DNA from: Syntrophotaleaceae bacterium
GTDB lineage: Bacteria > Desulfobacterota > Desulfuromonadia > Desulfuromonadales > Syntrophotaleaceae
Length of the DNA: 64,000 nt
NCBI GenBank assembly: GCA_041390365.1
Contig: JAWKQB010000001.1
Span: 372,001-436,000, forward strand
Direction of reading: 5' to 3'
Both the position numbers and the translations under genes were made by a program. The notes beneath the pieces were generated by a model. It was not told where the DNA came from and made no database searches. It saw only the letters and a list, made by a program, of their open reading frames with translations. Positions 51,626-59,674 of this stretch are shown here, in pieces (positions within the stretch are counted from its first letter, which is position 1; the number at the start of each line of letters is the position of its first letter).

Positions 51626-54322
51626 ATGATCAACAACTTGTTGAAAAAAGTGATCGGCAGTAAGAACGAACGCGAACTCAAACGCCTGCAACCCAGGGTT
51701 GAGCAGATCAATGGCCTCGAAAACACCATGAAGGATCTGACCGATCAGGAGCTGGCGGGCAAAACAGTGGAATTTCGCCAGCGTCTCGCCCAGGGATCCG
51801 GCCTCGACGATCTGCTCCCCGAGGCCTTTGCCGTCGTCCGCGAGGCGGGCCGCCGGGTGCTCGGGATGCGCCATTTCGATGTGCAGCTGATCGGCGGTAT
51901 GGTGCTCCATGGAGGCAAGATCGCGGAAATGAAGACCGGTGAAGGGAAGACACTCGTGGCCACCCTGGCTTCCTACCTGAATGCCCTGCCTGGAAAAGGC
52001 GTGCATGTGATAACGGTCAACGATTACCTGGCCCGCCGCGACTCCGAGTGGATGGGACAGGTTCACCGTTTTCTGGGTCTTTCCGTGGGCTGCATCGTGC
52101 ATGGTCTCACTGACAGGCAGCGCAAGGCGGCCTATGGCTGCGACATCACCTATGGCACCAACAACGAGTTCGGGTTCGACTATCTTCGGGACAACATGAA
52201 GTTTTCCCTGGAAGATTATGTGCAGCGGCCCCTGCACTACGCCATTGTCGACGAGGTCGACTCCATTCTTATCGACGAAGCCCGTACCCCCCTGATCATT
52301 TCAGGACCGAGTGAAAAGTCGAGTGAACTGTACTACACCGTCAACCGGATCATCCCCATGCTGCAAAAGGGTGAGGTGATCGAAAACCGGGATGGCAAAA
52401 TCGGGCAGACGCTCCGGGAGTATACGGGGGACTTCACCGTCGATGAAAAGGCCAAGAGCGCCATGCTGACCGAGCAGGGCGTGGCCAAGGTCGAGCGCCT
52501 GCTCGGGGTCGAAAATCTGTATGAGCCGAACAACATCGAGCTGCTGCATCATGTCAATCAGGCTCTGAAGGCCCATGCCCTGTTCCGTCGCGACGTCGAT
52601 TACGTGGTCAAGGACGGCGAAGTAATGATCGTGGACGAATTCACCGGGCGGATGATGCCGGGCCGACGCTGGAGCGACGGACTCCACCAGGCCGTGGAAG
52701 CCAAGGAAGGGGTCAAGATCGAGAGTGAAAACCAGACCCTGGCCACCATCACCTTCCAGAATTATTTCCGCATGTATGAAAAACTTGCGGGCATGACCGG
52801 AACGGCCGATACCGAGGCGGCGGAATTTCATCAGATCTACAAGCTCGATGTGGTGGTCATCCCGACCAATCGGCCGATGATCCGGATGGATCAATCGGAT
52901 GTGATCTACAAGACCGAGAAGGAAAAGTTCCGGGCGGTGGTTGAAGACATCGTCGATCGGCATGCCAAGGGCCAGCCCGTGCTGGTGGGCACGATCTCCA
53001 TCGAGAATTCCGAAGTCCTCTCCGAATTGCTTCGCAAGAGAGGGGTTCCGCACAATGTTCTTAACGCCAAGCATCATGAAAGAGAGGCGGAAATCGTCGC
53101 CCAGGCCGGCCGCAAGGGAGCCGTGACCATCGCTACCAACATGGCCGGCCGCGGCACCGACATCATCCTGGGCGGCAATCCTGAAATGCTGGCCCGCAGG
53201 GAAGCCGCCACGGCCGAGGAACCGGAGCAGGTATTCCAGGAGCTTTTGCCCCGGTATCAGCAGATCTGCAGTGGTGAAAAGTCCGATGTCCTTGCCGCCG
53301 GGGGGCTCTACATACTGGGAACCGAGCGGCATGAATCCCGCCGGATCGACAACCAGCTGCGGGGCCGCTCCGGCCGTCAGGGGGATCCCGGGGAAAGCCA
53401 CTTCTATCTCAGTCTGGAAGACGACCTGCTGCGCATTTTCGGCTCCCACCGGGTGGCTTTCGTCATGGATAAGTTGAAAATCCCGGAAGGTGAGCCGATT
53501 GAACATGGCCTGATTTCCAAGGCGATCGAGAATGCTCAGAAAAAGGTCGAGGGGCACAACTTCGAGATCCGCAAGCATCTTCTCGAGTATGACGATGTCA
53601 TGAATACCCAGCGCAAGGTTATCTACAATCAGCGGCGGGAGGTGCTGGCCGGGGAAAACCTGCGGGAAATTTTCGAGGGGATCATCGAGGAGATCATTGG
53701 AGATACGGTGGCCACTTTCTGCCCTGAAAAAACCCCTCCCGCCGAATGGAAATGGGACAGCCTGAGCGAGGAATATTTCGGCCTGTTCAATATGCCTTTT
53801 ATCGCTCCCCAGGGGCAGGGCGCCTCGCTGACCCCGGATGCGCTGAGCGAAAAGCTTCTCAGTCAGGTCCGCACACGCCTGTCCGAGCGGGAGGAAGAGT
53901 TTTCCACCCCTGTTTTCGAACATCTCATGAAGGTGCTGCTGCTGCAGACGATCGATTCCCAGTGGAAGGATCATCTGCTGTCCATCGACCACCTCAAGGA
54001 GGGGATCGGTCTGCGAGGGTATGCCCAGCGCAATCCCAAGGAGGAATACAAAAGGGAGGCCTACGGCCTGTTCATGGAAATGATGGGCAGAATTCGCCAG
54101 GAAGCCATCGAAAAGATTTTCCGAATTCAGCTGGCGCGCGAAGACGACGTGGAGCGGATGGAGCAGGAGGAGCGCCGCCAGCGGCTGGCTTTCAACCAGG
54201 TCGGCGGCGGAGCTGCAAATCAGGCTCGCCAACCCGTTACCCGCCCTGACCGGAAAGTGGGTCGTAACGATCCCTGCCCCTGCGGCAGCGGGCTCAAATA
54301 CAAGAAATGCTGCGGAGCTTGA
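51626..54322 (+). CDS. secA: Preprotein translocase ATPase SecA
   Basis: 898-aa motor of the Sec pathway. Walker A MKTGEGKTL (about residue 105), Walker B VDEVDSILIDEARTPLIISGP, the preprotein cross-linking domain, NBD2 with ATNMAGRGTDIILGGNP, QLRGRSGRQGDPG, and the helical scaffold/wing domains. The C-terminus ends in the zinc-binding SEC-C motif (CPCGSGLKYKKCC), which binds SecB or the ribosome. Length is standard. Confidence 0.98.
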   Translation: MINNLLKKVIGSKNERELKRLQPRVEQINGLENTMKDLTDQELAGKTVEFRQRLAQGSGLDDLLPEAFAVVREAGRRVLGMRHFDVQLIGGMVLHGGKIAEMKTGEGKTLVATLASYLNALPGKGVHVITVNDYLARRDSEWMGQVHRFLGLSVGCIVHGLTDRQRKAAYGCDITYGTNNEFGFDYLRDNMKFSLEDYVQRPLHYAIVDEVDSILIDEARTPLIISGPSEKSSELYYTVNRIIPMLQKGEVIENRDGKIGQTLREYTGDFTVDEKAKSAMLTEQGVAKVERLLGVENLYEPNNIELLHHVNQALKAHALFRRDVDYVVKDGEVMIVDEFTGRMMPGRRWSDGLHQAVEAKEGVKIESENQTLATITFQNYFRMYEKLAGMTGTADTEAAEFHQIYKLDVVVIPTNRPMIRMDQSDVIYKTEKEKFRAVVEDIVDRHAKGQPVLVGTISIENSEVLSELLRKRGVPHNVLNAKHHEREAEIVAQAGRKGAVTIATNMAGRGTDIILGGNPEMLARREAATAEEPEQVFQELLPRYQQICSGEKSDVLAAGGLYILGTERHESRRIDNQLRGRSGRQGDPGESHFYLSLEDDLLRIFGSHRVAFVMDKLKIPEGEPIEHGLISKAIENAQKKVEGHNFEIRKHLLEYDDVMNTQRKVIYNQRREVLAGENLREIFEGIIEEIIGDTVATFCPEKTPPAEWKWDSLSEEYFGLFNMPFIAPQGQGASLTPDALSEKLLSQVRTRLSEREEEFSTPVFEHLMKVLLLQTIDSQWKDHLLSIDHLKEGIGLRGYAQRNPKEEYKREAYGLFMEMMGRIRQEAIEKIFRIQLAREDDVERMEQEERRQRLAFNQVGGGAANQARQPVTRPDRKVGRNDPCPCGSGLKYKKCCGA

Positions 54323-54356
54323 GGGAAATGGCCGCTTGCTGTTTTATATGGAGTGA

Positions 54357-55562
54357 ATGCAGATGACGGAAAAAGGGATAAACACGGTAAAAGGATTCAA
54401 GTTCGCTGCGGAGCCCTCCGGAATCCGGAAATCGGGGCGCCTCGACCTGGGCATGATTTTTTCCGATCGCCCCGCCAGATGTGCAGGCGTTTATACCCGC
54501 AATCGGGTCAAGGCTGCGCCACTGGTGATAACGGAAGCGAGGATCGGCCGGGGCCTGTGTCAGGCGATCCTCGTCAACAGCGGCAACGCCAATGCCTGTA
54601 CCGGCGATCTGGGGCGGCGAAATGCTCTGCACTGTTCAAAACTTGCTGCCGAAAGTCTGGGAATCGATGAAGATCTGATCGCTGTGGCATCCACCGGTGT
54701 GATAGGAGTCCAGCTTCCGATGCAGTCTTTCGAAAAGCATGTACCTCTGCTGGCCGGCAACCTTCACGAGGAAAAGATCGACCAGGTGGCCGCCGCAATC
54801 ATGACCACCGACTCCTTTCCCAAAATCGCTGGCGCCTCAGGCACCGTCGGCGGCAATCCCTACACCCTCCTCGGGGTGGCCAAGGGTGCCGGCATGATAC
54901 ATCCGAATATGGCGACGATGCTGGCCTTCGTTCTCTGCGATGCGAAAGTGGAGGAGTCCTTTTTGCGTCAGGCACTGACAGCAGCGGTTGACAAATCCTT
55001 TAACATCGTGACCGTCGATGGAGATACCTCGACCAACGACATGGTGCTGCTGCTGGCCAACGGGGCCGCCGGGACCCCTGAAATTCACGGCGGGACACCA
55101 GAAGGGGAGATATTTGCCGACCGTCTTGGAGAGGTGCTGCTGGAACTGGCCAAAATGATCGTGCGCGATGGAGAAGGAGCGACAAAACTGGTTCATATCA
55201 GGGTTGCCGGCGCTGCCAGAACCGAAGATGCGAAAAAAGCCGCCTTCAGTGTGGCCACCTCCAGCCTGGTCAAAACGGCTTTTTTCGGTGAAGATGCCAA
55301 CTGGGGGCGCATCATCGCGGCGGTGGGATATTCGGGGGCGCAGGTCGATCCCGATCGGGTCGATATCCGCTTTGACCAGGTGCAGGTCGTTCACCAGGGG
55401 CTCTCCACCGGCAAGGAACTGGAGGCCCAGGCCACCGATGTTCTGAAAAAAAGGGAATTCACGGTCACCGTCGATCTGAATCTGGGGGAGGCCGAGGCCG
55501 AGTACTACACTTCGGACCTGACCTATGAATACGTCAAGATCAATGCCGCCTACCGGACCTAA
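54357..55562 (+). CDS. argJ: Glutamate N-acetyltransferase / ornithine acetyltransferase
   Basis: 401-aa arginine-pathway enzyme that moves acetyl from N-acetylornithine to glutamate. It autocleaves at the conserved Ala-Thr within MATMLAFV (about residue 185), where the Thr becomes the nucleophile; TTDSFPK and GVAKGAGMIHPNM precede it, and DGDTSTNDMVLLLANG follows. The C-terminal YTSDLTYEYVKINAAYRT is typical. The start may be 54357 or 54363. It is 34 bp after secA. Confidence 0.96.
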   Translation: MQMTEKGINTVKGFKFAAEPSGIRKSGRLDLGMIFSDRPARCAGVYTRNRVKAAPLVITEARIGRGLCQAILVNSGNANACTGDLGRRNALHCSKLAAESLGIDEDLIAVASTGVIGVQLPMQSFEKHVPLLAGNLHEEKIDQVAAAIMTTDSFPKIAGASGTVGGNPYTLLGVAKGAGMIHPNMATMLAFVLCDAKVEESFLRQALTAAVDKSFNIVTVDGDTSTNDMVLLLANGAAGTPEIHGGTPEGEIFADRLGEVLLELAKMIVRDGEGATKLVHIRVAGAARTEDAKKAAFSVATSSLVKTAFFGEDANWGRIIAAVGYSGAQVDPDRVDIRFDQVQVVHQGLSTGKELEAQATDVLKKREFTVTVDLNLGEAEAEYYTSDLTYEYVKINAAYRT

Positions 55563-55612
55563 GGACTCCTTATTCTGATAAGCTCAAAAGAGGGAAGAAA
55601 GGCGGTTTGACC

Positions 55613-56284
55613 ATGACCGGGACGGAAATAGCACGCACCATCGATCACACCCTGCTGTCGCCCCTGGCCTCGCTGGCACAGATCGAGGAGCTGTGCAATC
55701 AGGCTTCCGGTTGGGGGTTTGCCTCCGTCTGCATTCCGCCCCGCTACGTTCCGGCGGCGGCGCGTAACCTGAAGGGGCTTCCCGTTGCCGTAGGTACCGT
55801 CGTGGGCTTTCCTCTGGGCTATGCCACAACGGCCACCAAGGTGTTCGAAACTGGCGAAGCTGTTGCCGCCGGGGCCGACGAGATCGACATGGTGGTCTCC
55901 CTCGGAGATGCCTGCCAGGGGCGAATGGATCTGGTCCATGAGGAAATCAGCCAGGTGGTTCTGGCTGCCGGGAAAGCGGCCGTCAAGGTCATCATCGAAT
56001 GCTGTTATCTCCAGCCGCCCCTTCTGCGCCAGCTGGCGGAGGTGGTGATAGCGGCGGGTGGCCGCTTCGTCAAAACCTCCACCGGTTTTGGCAGCGGAGG
56101 GGCCGTGCTTGAAGATATCCAGCTTTTGCATGAAGTGGTCAGGGGGCGTATCGGGATCAAGGCCTCCGGAGGAATAAAGGACTGGGCAACCTGCAGAAAT
56201 TTTTTGGCAGCGGGTGCCACGCGGATCGGAACCAGTTCCGCACTGGCGATCATGCGCCAGTTTTTGGAAGGGGAAGAAGCTTGA
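55613..56284 (+). CDS. deoC: Deoxyribose-phosphate aldolase
   Basis: 223-aa class I aldolase cleaving deoxyribose-5-phosphate to acetaldehyde and glyceraldehyde-3-phosphate. Family motifs: IDHTLL at the N-terminus, VGFPLGYATTATKVFE, EIDMVVSLG, the Schiff-base lysine in FVKTSTGF and the second lysine in GIKASGGIKD. The ATG at 55613 is chosen over an in-frame TTG at 55607. Its stop overlaps the deoB start (TTGA), so the two deoxynucleoside-salvage genes are coupled. Confidence 0.96.
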   Translation: MTGTEIARTIDHTLLSPLASLAQIEELCNQASGWGFASVCIPPRYVPAAARNLKGLPVAVGTVVGFPLGYATTATKVFETGEAVAAGADEIDMVVSLGDACQGRMDLVHEEISQVVLAAGKAAVKVIIECCYLQPPLLRQLAEVVIAAGGRFVKTSTGFGSGGAVLEDIQLLHEVVRGRIGIKASGGIKDWATCRNFLAAGATRIGTSSALAIMRQFLEGEEA

Positions 56285-57522
56285 ACCGCTGGAAAAGGGT
56301 TATCCTCATCACCCTGGACGGCGTCGGGGTCGGTGCCCAGCCGGATGCGGACGCCTACGGGGATGCCGGGGCCGATACCCTGGGACATGTCGCACGGGCC
56401 TGTGATGAGCTTTGTCTGCCCAACCTGGCCCAACTCGGTTTAGGGAACATCGTGCCGGTCGCGGGCGTTGCCCCCGCAGCACACCCGCTCGCGGCCTACG
56501 GACGAATGCAGGAGGCTTCTGCAGGCAAGGATACCACGACCGGACACTGGGAAATTGCAGGATTGATTCAGCGGGAGCCTTTTCCTTCATATCCGCTGGG
56601 ATTTCCGGAAGAGATCATGGCTGCTTTTCGCCGCAAAACCCGGCTCGATCCTCTCGGAAACATTGCTGCAAGCGGCACTGAAATTCTTCGCCGGCTTGGA
56701 GAAGAACACTGCCGCACAGGACGTCCCATCGTCTACACAAGCGTCGATTCGGTTTTCCAGATCGCGGCCCACGAGGAGGTCATCCCCGTGGAAAAACTCT
56801 ACGATATCTGCCGGACCGCCAGGGAAATCCTGGATCCCTACCGTATCTGCCGAGTCATCGCCCGCCCCTTTGCCGGACAGAATGCCGAAAGTTTCAAACG
56901 CACCGCGGGACGGCGGGATTTTTCCATGGAACCCAACGGAATCACTCTCCTCGATCGGTTGTTGCAAGCAAAGCTGGAGGTTCACGGGATCGGCAAAATC
57001 AAGGATATTTTCGCCGGCAGGGGTCTTTCCTCTTCCGTGTCCAGCAGCAGTAACGCCGATGGCATGATAAAAACGACCGAGGCCTTGTCCCTGGTAAAAA
57101 ATGGCCTTATCTTCACCAATCTGGTCGACTTTGACACCCTTTTCGGGCATCGTCTCGACCCGATCGGATTCGGGCGGGCTCTGGAGGGATTCGATCGATG
57201 GCTGCCGGGGTTTATGGCGGTCATGGATGAAGGGGATCTCCTGATTCTGACCGCCGACCATGGCTGCGATCCAACGACACCGGGAACCGACCACACCCGT
57301 GAATACGTACCGCTTCTGGTCTGGCACAAGGGATTGCGGGAGGGTTTTTCTCTCGGGGTGCGCGAAACCTTTGCTGATCTGGCAGCGACCGTGGGCGAAC
57401 TTTTTTCCCTGCCGATGGAAAACGGCACCGGGTTTGCCGAACAGCTGGAAAGCTGCGATCCTGCAGCTACTCCGGATAGAGGGAAGACTTCAACTGGGCG
57501 GGAGAGATCAATCTCAGAGTAG
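56281..57522 (+). CDS. deoB: Phosphopentomutase
   Basis: 413-aa alkaline-phosphatase-superfamily enzyme interconverting (deoxy)ribose-1-phosphate and 5-phosphate, supplying deoC. Metal-site motifs: ITLDGVGVGAQPDADAYGDAGADT near the N-terminus has the ligand aspartate; GKDTTTGHWEIAG carries the phosphorylated threonine; LVDFDTLFGHRLDP and LTADHGCDPTTPGTDHTRE complete the site. The TTG at 56281 overlaps the deoC stop. The C-terminus is about 20 residues longer than usual and overlaps the convergent REC-PilZ gene by 56 bp. Confidence 0.95.
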   Translation: MNRWKRVILITLDGVGVGAQPDADAYGDAGADTLGHVARACDELCLPNLAQLGLGNIVPVAGVAPAAHPLAAYGRMQEASAGKDTTTGHWEIAGLIQREPFPSYPLGFPEEIMAAFRRKTRLDPLGNIAASGTEILRRLGEEHCRTGRPIVYTSVDSVFQIAAHEEVIPVEKLYDICRTAREILDPYRICRVIARPFAGQNAESFKRTAGRRDFSMEPNGITLLDRLLQAKLEVHGIGKIKDIFAGRGLSSSVSSSSNADGMIKTTEALSLVKNGLIFTNLVDFDTLFGHRLDPIGFGRALEGFDRWLPGFMAVMDEGDLLILTADHGCDPTTPGTDHTREYVPLLVWHKGLREGFSLGVRETFADLAATVGELFSLPMENGTGFAEQLESCDPAATPDRGKTSTGRERSISE

Positions 57523-58261
57523 GTTCAAGAATTTCGGATGTCTTCTGACTTTCCAAAACCAGCCGTTCGCCCAGTTGGCGGGGAAGCCCTTCGAGAAAGC
57601 AGCTTTCAATGAAAGTCTGAAGGTCTTTCAGGGTTTTTTCGTCCAAAGAGGTGAACTCGACACCGATTCCCTGGAGAAAATTGTTTTCCGGATCGGGATT
57701 CACGCAATACAGCACCTTTCCTTCAAGTTCCACCTCCCTTTTCATGCCCATCAATGGAAAAGCGATATGAAACCGCTCCCCCTCCTTCAGGCGGAAGCCG
57801 GTTTTGATGAAGAGCCCTTTGGTGCTGAGGCTGAGAACTTCCGCCAGATGGCAGGTTCGACCCAGGCAAAGCATGCCGGGAAGTTTCATGGGCAGACGGA
57901 TATTTTTTCGGGGATATTTTTCAAGGTACTTCTGAACCAGCTCGAACAGAGTGAAGATGTCGAGCGGTACCGACAGGGATTCGTGAGGCACGTTCAAATC
58001 AAAAGGGTCGGCGCCTTTACAGAGAATCAGCAGCGGAACGCCTTTGGCGGCGAAATGAAAAACTTCCTCCCGCAGTGGGCGCGCCCTTTCCTTAAGCAGT
58101 TTCTCCCCCATGATCAGCAGATCGGGTTCGGTCTCCTGAAGCAGCGCGAGAAGCTGACTGCTGCTGGATGACGCCAGGGCCCGGTATCCCCAGTGTTTGA
58201 GAATGGTTTCCAGGGTTGCGAGAAGCTTGTCCCGGTCATCACCGATCAGAACGCGTTTCAT
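57467..58261 (-). CDS. Degenerate receiver plus PilZ protein
   Basis: 264-aa protein. Residues 1-115 have the receiver fold and keep the N-terminal acidic pair (IGDD), but the phospho-acceptor position reads Gly52 (LLIMGEKLL), so it cannot be phosphorylated there. Residues ~118-215 form a PilZ domain with RKNIR, but SLSTKG replaces DxSxxG, so c-di-GMP binding may be altered. It probably works as a protein-interaction module. AAAGGA precedes the ATG. Its last 56 bp overlap the deoB end in antisense. Confidence 0.83.
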   Translation of the reverse strand: MKRVLIGDDRDKLLATLETILKHWGYRALASSSSSQLLALLQETEPDLLIMGEKLLKERARPLREEVFHFAAKGVPLLILCKGADPFDLNVPHESLSVPLDIFTLFELVQKYLEKYPRKNIRLPMKLPGMLCLGRTCHLAEVLSLSTKGLFIKTGFRLKEGERFHIAFPLMGMKREVELEGKVLYCVNPDPENNFLQGIGVEFTSLDEKTLKDLQTFIESCFLEGLPRQLGERLVLESQKTSEILEPTLRLISPAQLKSSLYPE

Positions 58262-58492
58262 GGTTCCTTTTCACTTTCGTATGCAGGTTTCTTTCCCTAA
58301 TCCCTGGTCAAAACATCGGGTTTAAGTTTTCCCCGACGCTGTTGCCATCCTCTTTCATATGCAGTTTTAAGTAGTTAATAACGTTATGCGTGCTGATCGT
58401 CAAGGGGAAAAACTGGACGGGTGGCCCTGTCTGTTCCAAGGAAAAGGGTAGGGGTCATAGGCCAATTATCGGCAGCAGCGGCCTCCCGATTC

Positions 58493-58526
58493 AATAAAAA
58501 AAGCGCCCGGCAAGGGCGCTTTTTTG
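58493..58526. terminator. Terminator after the MucR-like gene
   Basis: Seven-bp stem AGCGCCC/GGGCGCT with GGCAA loop (58502-58520), U-tracts on both strands. It starts 18 bp past the regulator stop on the minus strand. Confidence 0.92.
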
Positions 58527-58537
58527 TGGTCGGGCAT

Positions 58538-58978
58538 TTACTTTTTTCTGGTCTTGGCCTTGGCAGCCCTGGCCTTGGCGAGATTCTCTCCAAGACCCCG
58601 ATCGACGGCCATCTGCCGGCGGCTTTCAGAATAGGACCTGGCAGCCAGAGGTTGGCTGCGGGGAATGTCAAACTGCTTGCGATACTTCGAAGGTTTCATG
58701 TTGTGTGCGGTTTTCAGATGACGGGCCAGCGTCTTCATCGCTTTACCGCAGATCATACAGATGATCTTGTCCTTGCCAAAGGCTTTCTTGCGGGAAATGG
58801 CCGGCTCTTTTGTTTCTTCAACCTCGGGTACCTGGGAGACGACCTGCTCTCCTTTCTCAAGGCTCAAAAGGGCATTGTAGAGTTCAGCCACTTCGGATAT
58901 CAACTCTTCTTTGGTAAGAGGTGTTGTGGATGCATGTGCAGCAACGATTTCCGTAGCCATTTCAAGTAAAGTAGCCAT
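58538..58978 (-). CDS. Ros/MucR-family zinc-finger transcriptional regulator
   Basis: 146-aa protein. The C2H2-like zinc finger reads CMICGKAMKTLARHLKTAH (about residues 73-91) and is followed by the conserved MKPSKYRKQFDIP segment; the C-terminus is rich in Lys/Ala. MucR/Ros proteins repress exopolysaccharide, motility and other genes and usually control themselves. Residues 1-60 match the N-terminal oligomerisation region. AGGAGG stands 9 bp before the ATG; a candidate promoter lies at 59060-59033. Confidence 0.93.
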   Translation of the reverse strand: MATLLEMATEIVAAHASTTPLTKEELISEVAELYNALLSLEKGEQVVSQVPEVEETKEPAISRKKAFGKDKIICMICGKAMKTLARHLKTAHNMKPSKYRKQFDIPRSQPLAARSYSESRRQMAVDRGLGENLAKARAAKAKTRKK

Positions 58979-59032
58979 CAGACAAATCCTCCTGTTATCT
59001 TAATCTTCTGGGTTGGTTATCTCAATGGCATA

Positions 59033-59060
59033 CTAATACAGCAAATTCGTGTAAAATCAA
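59033..59060 (-). promoter_or_regulatory. Candidate promoter of the MucR-like gene
   Basis: On the minus strand TTGATT (59060-59055) and TATTAG (59038-59033) are spaced by 16 bp, about 55 bp upstream of the start codon. The surrounding AT-rich tracts resemble MucR/Ros binding regions, so autoregulation is plausible. Confidence 0.45.
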
Positions 59061-59447
59061 GTAAAAAAATCATCTGATCATGAAAAAATGCCGGTTTTGA
59101 CTGAATATGGAAATAAGAGTTGATAGTGAAGGTTAGGGGACTTTTTAGAGTGTTCTCTGGAATTGCTGAAAAATTCTGTGAAATTTCTATCTCTTTGTGA
59201 ATTGATTCTACCTGTGCTTCCCTGGATGTTTTGAGTAGAAAAACATTGCATTCAGGAACGGTGAAGATGTTTCAAGTTAAAAAGGTATTCCTACTGTTCG
59301 TCTATTCCTACAGCATGACGATCAGGACATTCGGCTTTTTTTCTATTGAATTAAGAAAAATTTCGACAGAAAGTTACAAAATCGCCAAGCCCGGTGCCTT
59401 CGTTGCGAAACCCGGCCTGAAAGGCAGTTCGGTAAAATGTGAAAGGC

Positions 59448-59476
59448 TTGACACCTTGGGTGCCCTGTGCTAGCTT
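59448..59476 (+). promoter_or_regulatory. Promoter for the acidic-linker response regulator
   Basis: Perfect TTGACA (59448-59453), 17-bp spacer ending in TGC, then TAGCTT (59471-59476). It is an extended -10 promoter roughly 200 bp before the gene at 59675. Confidence 0.6.
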
Positions 59477-59674
59477 GAAGGCCGCTTTCCAGGGCCATTT
59501 TTCTCAATGGAAAAGGTGGGTTGCCCGCTCTCGACGGGACTTTTTGGGGGCCCTTCCAAACGGATGCAGCAATAAAAGCCACAAAGACCATCGTGGCAGT
59601 GCGATGCGGGAAACGGAATTCCATTTTCTATTATGGAAAACTGGCCCGCGGGCTGGAAAAACAAGGAGGCTCGA

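Larger units (their letters stand above)
58979..59674. other. Long AT-rich divergent intergenic region (about 700 bp)
   Basis: It separates the MucR-like gene and the acidic-linker response regulator. An open frame at 59231-59473 (or from the ATG at 59267, 68 codons) has no good ribosome-binding site and ends across a promoter, so I do not call it. Upstream promoter sequences are listed separately. About 190 nt of leader RNA would precede the plus-strand gene; I recognise no riboswitch there and specifically no GEMM core. Confidence 0.5.

Noticed and set aside
52301..54232. 643-codon minus-strand frame
   Set aside because: Antisense to secA, whose motifs are complete in the other strand.
59231..59473. 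80-codon plus-strand frame in the long intergenic region
   Set aside because: No convincing Shine-Dalgarno, no motif, and its end overlaps a good promoter (59448-59476).
59300..59674. Possible GEMM (c-di-GMP) riboswitch before the acidic-linker regulator, suggested by GCGAAACCC
   Set aside because: The conserved GEMM core blocks are not present in the required order.
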